Below, piece after piece: positions 17,201-25,722 of a stretch of 64,000 bases of DNA. A program made the position numbers and the translations under genes. The DNA comes from Catellatospora tritici (GTDB taxonomy: Bacteria; Actinomycetota; Actinomycetes; Mycobacteriales; Micromonosporaceae): positions 1 to 64,000 of the forward strand of contig NZ_JAHRCY010000010.1 of NCBI RefSeq assembly GCF_019083965.1, read 5' to 3'. The notes under the pieces are model-generated. The model worked only from the letters and a program-made list of their open reading frames with translations. It made no database searches and was not told the DNA's origin. Position 1 is the first letter of the stretch. Every line of letters starts with the position of its first letter.

Positions 17201-17871
17201 ATGTCCGATTTTGTCCCCGCTGGATGGAAGACATGTTCGGACTGTGACCGCCTACTCCCGCTTACTGACTTCCACAGCAACAAAAGCCGTGAAGACGGGC
17301 GGGCCTTCTACCGCAAGCAGTGCGCCCGCACGCGGATGGAGGTCAGCCGTAGGAAGCGCGGAATAGCACCTGCCAAGAAGCCGGATGTACCTGTGCCGGA
17401 CGGCATGAAATGGTGTCCGGACTGCAAGCAGATCAAGTCGGCTGAGGCTTTTCCCCATCGAAATCGAAGCGCACGGGACTTCACAGCTACTGCCTGCCAT
17501 GCCACAACATCCGATCGGCGGATTCGAAGGTCAAGCACCACGGCAGCACCCGCGAGTACCACCTGCGGCGCCGCTACAACATGGGACAGGCGGAGTTCGA
17601 CGCGATGTTGGCGGCGCAGGGTGGGGTGTGTGCGATCTGCGGCGCACCGGCACCCGAGCATGTGGACCATGACCATCTGTTCGGTAACGTACGTGGCATC
17701 CTTTGCTTCAACTGCAACGGCGGCCTTGGACAGTTCAAGGACGACCGAGCGAACCTACGCAAGGCGATCGACTACCTGGAGGAGACCTCGTGGCAGCGGG
17801 TATTGGTTCACCCGGGCGTCTACCGGCTAGTTTCACCACGCCGGGAACGTCGTCTTTCACCGAGTTCCTGA
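17201..17871 (+). pseudogene. HNH/endonuclease VII-type gene with a frameshift, 3' end overlapping prcB
   Basis: ATG 17201 opens a zinc-ribbon plus HNH nuclease. The first ribbon has CSDC but its second pair reads YRKQC where YC..C is expected (codon 17312-17314 is CGC). A second ribbon begins CPDC. At about 17477-17480 the frame breaks: the conserved continuation LHSYCLPCHNIRS and the HNH core (CAICGAPAPEHVDHDH, GILCFNCN) are in the frame that includes 17581-17871. Losing one copy of a GGAC repeat would explain it. Its last 82 bp overlap prcB. The original frame runs open to 17830 as nonsense. A sequencing error remains possible. Confidence 0.85.
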
Positions 17872-18632
17872 CGCAGGTGGCGCCGGAGCTGCTGCCCGGC
17901 CGCCGCCCGCTGCCCGCCGGGATCAGCGCGGACGTGGCCCCCCACGCCACCACCATCATCGCGATCGCCGGCACCGACGGTGTGGTGATGGCCGGCGACC
18001 GCCGCGCGACCATGGGCAACCTCATCGCGAGCCGCGACATCGAGAAGGTGCACCCCGCCGACCCGTACTCGCTGATCGGCATCGCGGGCACCGCGGGCGT
18101 CGGCATCGAGCTGATGCGGCTGTTCCAGGTGGAGCTGCAGCACTACGAGAAGATCGAGGGCGCGATGCTCTCGCTCGACGGCAAGGCCAACCGGCTGGCC
18201 ACGATGATCCGGCAGAACCTGGGCGCGGCCATGCAGGGCCTGGCCGTGATCCCGCTGTTCGCCGGGTTCGACCTGGACGCCAAGGTCCCGGGCAAGGCGG
18301 GCCGGATCTTCAGCTTCGACATCGCGGGCGGGCTATACGAGGAGCACGCCGGCTACGACGCCATCGGCTCGGGTTCGCTGTTCGCGAAGTCGGCGCTGAA
18401 GAAGCGGTTCAAGTCGGGGCTGACCGTCGCGCAGGCGGCGCCGCTGGCGGTGGAGGCCCTGTTCGACGCCGCTGACGACGACACGGCGACCGGTGGTCCC
18501 GACGTCATCCGCAAGATCTTCCCCGTGGTCATGACCGCGACGGCCGAGGGCACGGCGCGGTTGACCGACGAGGAGACCGCGGCGATGGCCGAGGCCGTCA
18601 TCGCGGCACGCACCGAGAACCCGGTCGGCTGA
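17790..18632 (+). CDS. prcB: Proteasome beta subunit
   Basis: Catalytic subunit (280 residues) of the 20S proteasome. The propeptide covers residues 1-53 (…TSSFTEFLTQVAPELLPG…), and mature chain starts at Thr54-Thr55 (HATTIIAI), the N-terminal nucleophile. Lys and Asp of the active site lie in the following strands (MAGDRRATMG). GTG 17790 is preferred since GGAGGAG (17778-17784) is 5 nt upstream and the propeptide start matches the family. This puts the start inside the HNH gene frame, so HNH translation would have been coupled to prcB. PrcA follows after 50 bp. Confidence 0.96.
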   Translation: MAAGIGSPGRLPASFTTPGTSSFTEFLTQVAPELLPGRRPLPAGISADVAPHATTIIAIAGTDGVVMAGDRRATMGNLIASRDIEKVHPADPYSLIGIAGTAGVGIELMRLFQVELQHYEKIEGAMLSLDGKANRLATMIRQNLGAAMQGLAVIPLFAGFDLDAKVPGKAGRIFSFDIAGGLYEEHAGYDAIGSGSLFAKSALKKRFKSGLTVAQAAPLAVEALFDAADDDTATGGPDVIRKIFPVVMTATAEGTARLTDEETAAMAEAVIAARTENPVG

Positions 18633-18682
18633 CCGTCGCACCCGAGTAGTCCATCGGCCGTTCGCAGAAGGAGACAACCGCT

Positions 18683-19393
18683 GTGGCCATGCAGTTCTAC
18701 GCCTCGCCTGAGCAGATCATGCGGGACCGCTCGGAGTACGCCCGCAAGGGCATCGCGCGCGGTCGCAGCGTCGTGGTGCTGACGTACGCGGGCGGGGTGC
18801 TGTTCGTGGCGGAGAACCTCTCCACCACGCTGCACAAGGTGAGCGAGATCTACGACCGGATCGGCTTCGCGGCCGTGGGCCGGTACAACGAGTTCGAGAA
18901 CCTGCGGGCGGCCGGGGTTCGCATGGCCGACCTGCGCGGCTACTCCTACGACCGCCGCGACGTGACCGGCCGGGCCCTGGCCAGCGCGTACGCGCAGACC
19001 CTCGGTTCGATCTTCTCCGAGCAGGGCAAGCCGTACGAGGTGGAGATCTGCGTGGCCGAGGTCGGCTCGGCCCCGGAGCACGACGAGCTGTACCGGCTGA
19101 CCTATGACGGCTCGGTGCAGGACGAGCCGGGGTTCATGGCGATGGGCGGGCAGGCCGAGGCGATCGGCAACCTGCTGCGCGCCGAGCACAGCGAGGCGCA
19201 CACCCTCGGTGAGGCGCTCAAGCTCGCGGTGAAGGCGCTGGCCAGCGTCGGTGGCGAGGGCGGCGCGGCGCGCCAGCTGGCGGCCGAGCAGCTGGAGGTG
19301 GCGGTGCTGGAGCGGGCCCGGCCGGGTCGCAAGTTCCGGCGGGTGACCGGGGCGGCGCTCACGCCGCTGCTGGCCCCGGCGGCCGCCTCCTGA
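18683..19393 (+). CDS. prcA: Proteasome alpha subunit
   Basis: A 236-residue alpha-ring subunit that docks the ATPase and gates the proteasome. The N-terminal YASPEQIMRDRSEYARKGIARG region matches the gate and H0 helix, followed by the typical ENLSTTLHKVSEIYDRIGFA segment. GTG 18683 is selected with AAGGAG (18668-18673) 9 nt upstream. ATG 18689 is the alternative. Co-transcribed with prcB. No C-terminal extension motif of note. Confidence 0.96.
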   Translation: MAMQFYASPEQIMRDRSEYARKGIARGRSVVVLTYAGGVLFVAENLSTTLHKVSEIYDRIGFAAVGRYNEFENLRAAGVRMADLRGYSYDRRDVTGRALASAYAQTLGSIFSEQGKPYEVEICVAEVGSAPEHDELYRLTYDGSVQDEPGFMAMGGQAEAIGNLLRAEHSEAHTLGEALKLAVKALASVGGEGGAARQLAAEQLEVAVLERARPGRKFRRVTGAALTPLLAPAAAS

Positions 19394-19408
19394 GCCGGTC
19401 CGAACGCG

Positions 19409-20401
19409 TTACCCGGCGGCGCTGCCCGAGGGCAGCGCCGCCGCCGGCTTGAGGGGCTCCCCCCACCGGCGGTGGTCGCGGTACCAGGCGACGGTGCCGG
19501 CCAGCCCCGTGGTGAAGTCGACGCTGGGGGCGTACCCGAGCTCCTCGCGGATCTTGGTGTCGTCCAGCGCGTACCGGCGGTCGTGGCCCTTGCGGTCGGC
19601 GACGGTGCGGACCAGCTCCCAGTCGCGCCCGGTGGCGGCGAGCAGCCGCCCCGCGAGCTCGCGGTTGGTGAGCTCGGCGGTGCCGCCGACGTGGTAGACC
19701 TCGCCGGGCCGTCCCCGGCGCAGCACCAGGTCGACGGCGGTGCAGTGGTCGTCGACGTGCAGCCACTCGCGCACCTGCGTGCCATCGCCGTACAGCGGCA
19801 CGGGCAGGCCGTCGAGCAGGTTGGTGGTGAACAGCGGGATGATCTTCTCGGGGAACTGGAAGGGGCCGTAGTTGTTGGCGCAGCGGGTCACCACCACGTC
19901 CAGTCCGTGGGTGGCGTGGTAGGCCAGCGCGAGCAGGTCGCTGCCGGCCTTGGCGGCGGAGTACGGCGAGCGCGGGGCCAGCGGCTGGTCCTCGCGCCAG
20001 GCGCCGTGCTCGATGCTGCCGTAGACCTCGTCGGTGGAGACGTGCGCGAACCGGCCCACGCCGTGGCGCAGCGCGGCGTCCAGCAGCACCTGGGTGCCGA
20101 GCACGTTGGTGTGCACGAACCCGGCGGCGGTGCGCACCGAGCGGTCGACGTGGGTCTCGGCGGCGAAGTGCACGATCGCGTCGTGGCCGGGGACGAGTTG
20201 GTCGACCAGGTCGGCGTCGCAGATGTCGCCTTCGACGAAGGTGAGCCGGGGGCTGTCGGCGACGGCGGCCAGGTTGTCGCGGTTGCCGCAGTAGGTGAGC
20301 TTGTCCAGCACGGTGACGGCGTCGCCGCGGTCGTCGGCGAGCAGGGTGCGGGCGTAGTGGGAGCCGATGAACCCGGCGCCGCCGGTGACCAGAATTTTCA
20401 T
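19409..20401 (-). CDS. rmlB: dTDP-glucose 4,6-dehydratase
   Basis: A 330-residue extended short-chain dehydrogenase of deoxysugar/rhamnose synthesis. NAD motif GGAGFIG (7-13), the TDE triad in VSTDEVYGS, catalytic YSAAK, and the substrate motif RCANNYGPFQFPEKIIPLF are all present. ATG 20401. It sits on the opposite strand between prcA and pafA, interrupting the usual proteasome order, with no other rml gene in view. The two glycosyltransferase genes 4 kb upstream might use such sugars (inference). Confidence 0.95.
   Translation of the reverse strand: MKILVTGGAGFIGSHYARTLLADDRGDAVTVLDKLTYCGNRDNLAAVADSPRLTFVEGDICDADLVDQLVPGHDAIVHFAAETHVDRSVRTAAGFVHTNVLGTQVLLDAALRHGVGRFAHVSTDEVYGSIEHGAWREDQPLAPRSPYSAAKAGSDLLALAYHATHGLDVVVTRCANNYGPFQFPEKIIPLFTTNLLDGLPVPLYGDGTQVREWLHVDDHCTAVDLVLRRGRPGEVYHVGGTAELTNRELAGRLLAATGRDWELVRTVADRKGHDRRYALDDTKIREELGYAPSVDFTTGLAGTVAWYRDHRRWGEPLKPAAALPSGSAAG
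19415..19442. terminator. Hairpin at the prcA/rmlB convergence
   Basis: Twelve-bp arms 19415-19426 and 19431-19442 around CGAG. It lies in the last codons of rmlB and 21 bp after the prcA stop, so it could stop prcBA transcription. No T tract. Confidence 0.5.
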
Positions 20402-20603
20402 GACAACGGAAGTTTATGTCACGTTCCGTGGTGCGGGACGCCCGCGGCGTGCCGCCTGCGGACATCGACGCTGGCAGGTAGCCTAGACCTGATTACCGTG
20501 GGTTACTGAGTGGTGCCTTACCGGAGCGCCGGGGTGGGTTGTGTCGGGATTACACGCCAGACCTCGCGGCGCGCGCAACAGTGACCTTGGGCGTTCGGGC
20601 GGC

Positions 20604-20609
20604 TAGTGT
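20604..20609 (+). promoter_or_regulatory. -10 box of pafA, leaderless arrangement
   Basis: TAGTGT ends 6 nt before ATG 20616. No Shine-Dalgarno sequence precedes the start. Confidence 0.55.
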
Positions 20610-20615
20610 CTTTGT

Positions 20616-21974
20616 ATGGACCGACGAATCTTCGGGCTAGAGACCGAGTACGGTGTCACCTGCACCTATCGGGGCCAGCGACGGCTGTCCCCGGACGAGG
20701 TGGCGCGCTACCTGTTCCGTCGGGTCGTCTCATGGGGACGGTCGAGCAACGTCTTCCTCCGCAACGGCGCCCGCCTCTACCTCGACGTCGGTTCCCATCC
20801 GGAGTACGCCACACCCGAGTGTGACTCGGTGGTGGATCTGGTCGCGCACGACCGGGCGGGGGAGCGGATTCTCGAGGGTCTGCTCGTCGATGCCGAGAAG
20901 CGACTGCACGACGAGGGCATCGCGGGCGAGATCTACCTGTTCAAGAACAACACCGACTCGGCCGGCAACTCCTACGGCTGCCACGAGAACTACCTGGTCT
21001 CCCGGCACGGCGAGTTCGGCCGCCTGGCCGACGTGCTGATCCCGTTCCTGGTGACCCGGCAGCTGATCTGCGGGGCGGGCAAGGTGCTGCAGACTCCGCG
21101 CGGGGCGGTGTACTGCCTGTCGCAGCGGGCCGAGCACATCTGGGAGGGCGTCTCCTCGGCGACCACCCGCTCGCGGCCGATCATCAACACCCGCGACGAG
21201 CCGCACGCCGACGCCGAGCGCTACCGGCGCCTGCACGTGATCGTCGGCGACTCGAACATGAACGAGGTGACGACGCTGCTCAAGGTGGGCAGCGCGGACC
21301 TGGTGCTGCGGATGATCGAGACCGGGGTGGCCATGCCGGACCTGGCGCTGGAGAACCCGATCCGGGCCATCCGCGAGGTCTCGCACGACATCACCGGCCG
21401 CCGCAAGGTGCGCCTGGCCAGCGGCAAGGAGGCCAGCGCGCTGGAGATCCAGCGGATCTACCACGAGAAGGCGGTCGAGTTCGTGGCCCGCCGGGCGGGC
21501 GACCCGGCGGCGCAGCGCGTGGTCGACCTGTGGGGGCGGGTGCTGCAGGCGGTGGAGACCGGCGACCTGGCCGGGGTGGGCCGGGAGATCGACTGGGTGA
21601 CGAAGCTGCGGCTGATCGAGGCGTACCAGCGCAAGCACGACCTGCCGCTGTCCAGCCCGCGGGTGGCGCAGATGGACCTGGCGTACCACGACCTGCGTCG
21701 CGGCCGGGGTCTCTACCCGCTGCTGGAGAAGCGCGGCAAGGTCGACCGGGTGGTCACCGACCTGCGTACGTTCGAGGCCAAGGAGACGCCGCCGCAGACG
21801 ACCCGGGCCCGGCTGCGCGGGGAGTTCATCAAGCACGCGCAGGAGAAGCGGCGCGACTTCACCGTCGACTGGGTGCATCTCAAGCTGAACGACCAGGCGC
21901 AGCGCACCGTGCTGTGCAAGGACCCGTTCCGAGCGCACGACGAGCGGGTGGAGCGCCTCATCGCCAGCATGTGA
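20616..21974 (+). CDS. pafA: Pup-protein ligase PafA
   Basis: A 452-residue ATP-dependent enzyme joining the C-terminal Glu of Pup to substrate lysines. The glutamine synthetase-like fold is marked by FGLETEYG with metal/ATP-binding Glu9, and GARLYLDVGSHPEYATPE with catalytic Asp57, the same numbering as in mycobacterial PafA. The Dop loop is absent, separating it from the paralogue at 15403. The C-terminal domain (about 380-452) is present. ATG 20616 is leaderless. The nearest downstream gene is the 70-residue membrane protein. Confidence 0.97.
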   Translation: MDRRIFGLETEYGVTCTYRGQRRLSPDEVARYLFRRVVSWGRSSNVFLRNGARLYLDVGSHPEYATPECDSVVDLVAHDRAGERILEGLLVDAEKRLHDEGIAGEIYLFKNNTDSAGNSYGCHENYLVSRHGEFGRLADVLIPFLVTRQLICGAGKVLQTPRGAVYCLSQRAEHIWEGVSSATTRSRPIINTRDEPHADAERYRRLHVIVGDSNMNEVTTLLKVGSADLVLRMIETGVAMPDLALENPIRAIREVSHDITGRRKVRLASGKEASALEIQRIYHEKAVEFVARRAGDPAAQRVVDLWGRVLQAVETGDLAGVGREIDWVTKLRLIEAYQRKHDLPLSSPRVAQMDLAYHDLRRGRGLYPLLEKRGKVDRVVTDLRTFEAKETPPQTTRARLRGEFIKHAQEKRRDFTVDWVHLKLNDQAQRTVLCKDPFRAHDERVERLIASM

Positions 21975-22028
21975 CCGCCGCCGCGCGACCGCCTCGCGGC
22001 GGGCGCTCGCCGGACCGGCTTTTTCATC

Positions 22029-22087
22029 GACGCTGGCCTATCCAGTGGGCGGATTTCGCCCACCCGTCCACTGGATAGGCCAGCGTC
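22029..22087. terminator. Large nested palindrome after pafA
   Basis: Twenty-bp perfect arms at 22029-22048 and 22068-22087, beginning GACGCTGGCC and ending GGCCAGCGTC. The 19-nt loop can itself pair as GTGGGCG/CGCCCAC (22045-22051 with 22057-22063). A T-run (TTTTT, 22020-22024) precedes it after a GC hairpin near 21978-22002. It likely ends pafA transcripts, but its size is more like a mobile palindromic element. Confidence 0.65.
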
Positions 22088-22178
22088 AATGCGGGGTGTG
22101 GCCGTCGGGGGGCGTCCGCTTCCGGCCGGGCGGTCGAGGTCCGGACCGCGGGGGGCGGGAGCTACGCTCGGAGGCATC

Positions 22179-22391
22179 ATGAGTGAGTCGAATGATCGCC
22201 AACCCCACCCCGGCATGCCTGAGCGGAACGCCGATGACGTGAAGCTCAGCTGGGGCGAGCGCCGCCGCAACAAGATCTACGAGGAGATCGAGCGCAACCG
22301 GCGCGGTGAGTACACCGTGCCCACCTGGGTGCTGGCGGCGCTGCTCGGCCTCGCCGTGGCCGCCATCGCGGCGATCGTCATCTTCACCTGA
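22179..22391 (+). CDS. Small single-span membrane protein beside pafA
   Basis: A 70-residue protein with a charged cytoplasmic N-terminal half (SWGERRRNKIYEEIERNRRGE) and one C-terminal membrane span (about 48-69, WVLAALLGLAVAAIAAIVIF). ATG 22179 with GGAGG at 22170-22174; an upstream in-frame start at 22089 has no ribosome site. No family recognised. The location between pafA and pafBC, with its own ribosome site, makes a link to the Pup system possible but unproven. Confidence 0.75.
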   Translation: MSESNDRQPHPGMPERNADDVKLSWGERRRNKIYEEIERNRRGEYTVPTWVLAALLGLAVAAIAAIVIFT

Positions 22392-22451
22392 TCCTGATCC
22401 TGATCCCCGGCCCGCGATCCTGATCCCCGACCCGAGCGCGGCGCGATCAGG

Positions 22452-23531
22452 TCAGGTCAGGGCGGCGGCGTGGCGACCGGCGGCGGCGCAGGTGAGGAAG
22501 TACGCGTAGTCGCCGTCGAGGCCGCGGCCCATGGTCGACAGCTTCACCGGCACCGACCGCAGCGCCTCGTCCAGCCCGTCCCCGGCCACGGTGACGACGC
22601 GGTGCCGCGCGGTCAGCGGCGCGAGGTCGGCGTCGACCCGTTCGCGCAGCTCGGCGGTGAGGTTGTCGGGCAGCACCAGGTCGGCGGGGGCCAGCGCGAC
22701 GCGGCCGTACGCGGTGAGGCTGTGGTGCGACACCCCCTGGTGCCGATCGCGGGCGTCGGCGTCGGAGACGCGCAGCGCCCCGACGGGACGGCCACCCAGC
22801 ACCGCGGCGGCGTTGACGGCCTCGCCGACGGCGGTGCCGGAGAACCCCCAGACGGTGCCGGTGCCGAGGTTGCCCGGCCCCTGGCTGACGATCGCGATGT
22901 CGGCGCGTAGGGCGTGCCGGGCGGCGAGCAGTCCACCGTGGATGTTGACGGCCTCCAGGTCGCCGCCCCAGGCCTGGCCGGTGGTGACGGTTCCGGCGAG
23001 GCTGTCGTGCAGCGCGTCGAGGGTGCGGGAGAAACCGGCGGCCAGGGCGCCACCGTCGGTGAGCACGTACGCGACGCGGGCGTGCGGGGCGTCGGCGCGG
23101 ATGCCCGCCAGGATCGCGGGCAGGGCCGAGTGCAGGTCTGCGGTGATCACCGGCATGCCGTCGAGGCTGTCCGCGGCGGCCAGGGCGGCCCGGTGCGGGG
23201 AACCCTCCTCGTCGGCGGCGAGCCGGATCGTCTGCAGCGGGCTGTAGCGGGCCTTGACGATGTGGCCGAGCGGCGGGGTGTCCTCGGGCAGCCGGTCGGG
23301 CACGGCCACCACCAGGGCGTAGCCGCCGGTGCCCAGGCCCAGTGCGAGTGCGTTGGTGTTGAGCAGCACCTCGTCGCCGGGCTGCGGGGTGCCGACGAGG
23401 TCGGGGTAGGCCAGCGCCCGGACCGTCGCCGGGTCGTCGGTGCTGCGGGCCGTCAGCGTGACGGTGAGCTCCACCGCCCCGCGCCAGCCGCGTACGACCT
23501 GCTGCACCGTGCCCCTGCGCCACCGAATCAC
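22452..23531 (-). CDS. DUF3866 family protein
   Basis: A 359-residue protein of the uncharacterised DUF3866 family, seen often near the proteasome accessory genes of actinomycetes. It opens with a small beta domain (VELTVTLTARST…), then an alpha/beta region with several glycine-rich turns (ITADLHSALPAIL, GQAWGGDLEAVNI, VSQGPGNLGTGTVWGFSG). No membrane segments. Start is GTG 23531, shared intergenic space with pafB on the other strand. Activity unknown; recognition is from memory of the family. Confidence 0.75.
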   Translation of the reverse strand: MIRWRRGTVQQVVRGWRGAVELTVTLTARSTDDPATVRALAYPDLVGTPQPGDEVLLNTNALALGLGTGGYALVVAVPDRLPEDTPPLGHIVKARYSPLQTIRLAADEEGSPHRAALAAADSLDGMPVITADLHSALPAILAGIRADAPHARVAYVLTDGGALAAGFSRTLDALHDSLAGTVTTGQAWGGDLEAVNIHGGLLAARHALRADIAIVSQGPGNLGTGTVWGFSGTAVGEAVNAAAVLGGRPVGALRVSDADARDRHQGVSHHSLTAYGRVALAPADLVLPDNLTAELRERVDADLAPLTARHRVVTVAGDGLDEALRSVPVKLSTMGRGLDGDYAYFLTCAAAGRHAAALT

Positions 23532-23746
23532 ACGGCGACCCTATCGGGGCGGGCGGTGGCGGCGCGGTAGGCGGGTGCGGTTCGGGAGGTCACCCGGGTG
23601 GGTAAGAAACATCGTCCGATTTGTCAAGCATTGCGGTGCTTGGCGGTCGCGATACCCATGGCGGCCAGGCACATCGCGGCGACGGGGGCCGATCGGTCCC
23701 CGCATCCGGCACGGCTGCCGGTTAACGCTGGAAGCCTTGGCGCTGC

Positions 23747-23752
23747 TAGCGT
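23747..23752 (+). promoter_or_regulatory. -10 box of pafB, near-leaderless
   Basis: TAGCGT ends 7 nt before the pafB GTG at 23760. No ribosome-binding sequence. Confidence 0.5.
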
Positions 23753-23759
23753 GGCGGGC

Positions 23760-24755
23760 GTGTCGCGCAGTCGAACCGAACGCCTGGTCAACCTCGTGAT
23801 CTGCCTGCTGTCCACGCGCCGCTTCCTGACCGCGGCGCAGATCGCCGCGACCGTGCCCGGCTACGAGCACAACGCTGACGACGCCCGTGAGCACGAGGCG
23901 TTCCAGCGTAAGTTCGAGCGGGACAAGGCGGAGCTGCGCGCCCTGGGCGTGCCGTTGGAGACCGGCACCGCCAGTGTCTTCGACACCGAACCCGGCTACC
24001 GCATCGCGCACCGCGACTATGCGCTGCCGGCGATCCCGCTCACCCCGGACGAGGCCGCCGCCGTCGGCGTGGCCGCCCGCCTGTGGCGGCACGCGGGCCT
24101 GGCCGCCGCGGCCACCTCCGGCCTGGCCAAGCTGCGCGCGGGCGGCGTCGACGTCGACCCGCACGCGACGCTGGGCGTGGAGCCGGTGGTGGCGGTCGAC
24201 GCCGCGTTCGAGCCGCTGACCGCCGCGGCCCGCGCCCGCCGCGAGGTCACCTTCCCCTACCGGGTGCCCGAGGACGACGCGCCCACCACCCGCCACCTGC
24301 AGCCGTGGGGCGTGGTGTGCTGGCGCGGCCGGTGGTATGTGGTGGGTCACGACACCGACCGCGACGCCCCGCGCTGCTTCCGGTTGTCCCGCATCGTCGG
24401 TTCGGTACGTGGCGTCGGCGAGGAGCAGGCGTTCACGCCGCCCGCCGACCTCGACCTGATCAGCTACGTCGCGCGCTGGTCCGGGCCGGTGGAGCGCAAC
24501 CGCACCACCAGGGTGCTGGTCGCGCCCGGCCGGGCCGCCGGAGTGCGCCGCTGGGCCGCCAACTGCACCCCGACGCCCGAGGGCGACGTGCTGGAGCTGC
24601 GCTACGCCGACGCGGACGGCTTCGCCGCCTGGCTGGTCGGCTACGGCGCGGACGTGAAGGTGCTGGAGCCCGCCGAGGTGCGCGAGGCGACCATCGCGCG
24701 GCTGCGCGAGATCGCGGGCGTGGCCGCGCCGCAGCTGGCGGAGGCGATCCGATGA
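23760..24755 (+). CDS. pafB: WYL-domain transcription factor PafB
   Basis: A 331-residue DNA-damage-responsive activator that works as a heterodimer with PafC. A winged helix-turn-helix (about 3-65, TERLVNLVICLLSTRRFLTAAQIA) precedes a WYL domain (the WRGRWYVVGHDTDR segment) and a C-terminal WCX-like extension. GTG 23760 is used since family homology begins there. In-frame sequence further upstream has no matching content. Its stop overlaps the pafC ATG (ATGA at 24752-24755). PafBC controls the LexA-independent damage regulon in mycobacteria. Confidence 0.93.
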   Translation: MSRSRTERLVNLVICLLSTRRFLTAAQIAATVPGYEHNADDAREHEAFQRKFERDKAELRALGVPLETGTASVFDTEPGYRIAHRDYALPAIPLTPDEAAAVGVAARLWRHAGLAAAATSGLAKLRAGGVDVDPHATLGVEPVVAVDAAFEPLTAAARARREVTFPYRVPEDDAPTTRHLQPWGVVCWRGRWYVVGHDTDRDAPRCFRLSRIVGSVRGVGEEQAFTPPADLDLISYVARWSGPVERNRTTRVLVAPGRAAGVRRWAANCTPTPEGDVLELRYADADGFAAWLVGYGADVKVLEPAEVREATIARLREIAGVAAPQLAEAIR

Positions 24756-25699
24756 CCAGCCCAAAGACGTCGGCCGACCGGCTGGCCCGGCTGCTGAACC
24801 TGGTGCCGTACCTGCTGGCACGGCCCGGGATCGAGCTCACCGAGGCCGCCGCGGATCTCGGCGTGTCCGAGAAGCAGCTTCGTGAGGATCTGGAACTGCT
24901 GTGGGTCTGCGGGCTGCCCGGCTACGGCCCCGGCGACCTGATCGACATGTCCTTCGATGGCGACCGGGTCACCATCACCTACGACGCGGGCATCGACCGG
25001 CCGCTGCGGCTCACCCCGGACGAGGCGACCGCGCTGGTGGTGGCGCTGCGGATGCTCGCCGAGACGCCCGGTGTGGCCGACCGCGACGCCATCAACCGCG
25101 CACTGGCCAAGATCGAGCAGGCGGCGGGGGAGCACGACGCCCCGGTCGCCGTGCGGCTGCCCGGCAACGACGACCGGCTCGCCGAGCTGCGCTCCGCTGT
25201 CGAGCGGGGCCGCGCGCTGCGGCTCAGTTACTACTCGGCGGCGCGTGACGTCTCCAGCGAGCGCGTGGTCGACCCGATGCGGCTGCTGTCGGTGTCGGGG
25301 CGGACATACCTGGAGGCGTGGTGCCGGATGGCCGAGGGCGTGCGCCTGTTCCGGGCCGACCGCATCGACGCGCTGGCCGAGCTCGACGAGGCCGCCGCGC
25401 CGCCGCCGCAGGCCCAGACCAGCGACGTCGGTGACGGGGTGTTCCAGCCGGACCCGGACGCGCCCACGGTGACGCTGCGGGTCGGCCGCGGCGGTCGGTG
25501 GATCACCGAGTACTACCCGTGCGAGACGGTGGTGGAGGTGTCCGCCGAGGAGTGGCTGGTCTCGCTGCGGGTCAACGACCTGGACTGGGCGCGCCGCCTG
25601 GTGCTCGGTCTGGGGCCGCAGGTCGAGGTGGTGGCCCCGGCGAGCCTGGCCGACGCGGTACGCGACAGCGCCGCGCAGGCGCTCGCCGCGTACGCGTAG
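24752..25699 (+). CDS. pafC: WYL-domain transcription factor PafC
   Basis: A 315-residue partner of PafB. N-terminal helix-turn-helix (ADRLARLLNLVPYLLARPGIELTEAAADL…), central WYL domain with VSGRTYLEAWCRMAEG and a C-terminal WCX-like domain ending in QALAAYA. ATG 24752 overlaps the pafB stop by 4 bp, so equal synthesis is likely. The longer open frame back to 24083 is an antisense-type shadow of pafB. Together they read a single-stranded DNA-linked signal. Confidence 0.93.
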   Translation: MTSPKTSADRLARLLNLVPYLLARPGIELTEAAADLGVSEKQLREDLELLWVCGLPGYGPGDLIDMSFDGDRVTITYDAGIDRPLRLTPDEATALVVALRMLAETPGVADRDAINRALAKIEQAAGEHDAPVAVRLPGNDDRLAELRSAVERGRALRLSYYSAARDVSSERVVDPMRLLSVSGRTYLEAWCRMAEGVRLFRADRIDALAELDEAAAPPPQAQTSDVGDGVFQPDPDAPTVTLRVGRGGRWITEYYPCETVVEVSAEEWLVSLRVNDLDWARRLVLGLGPQVEVVAPASLADAVRDSAAQALAAYA

Positions 25700-25722
25700 G
25701 CGTTTGGCGATAGGCTCCTGCT

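Noticed and set aside
17450..17500. Programmed -1 frameshift in the HNH gene
   Set aside because: TTTTCCCC is near, but zero-frame homology continues past it to the break at 17477-17480, where there is no slippery sequence; mutation is more likely.
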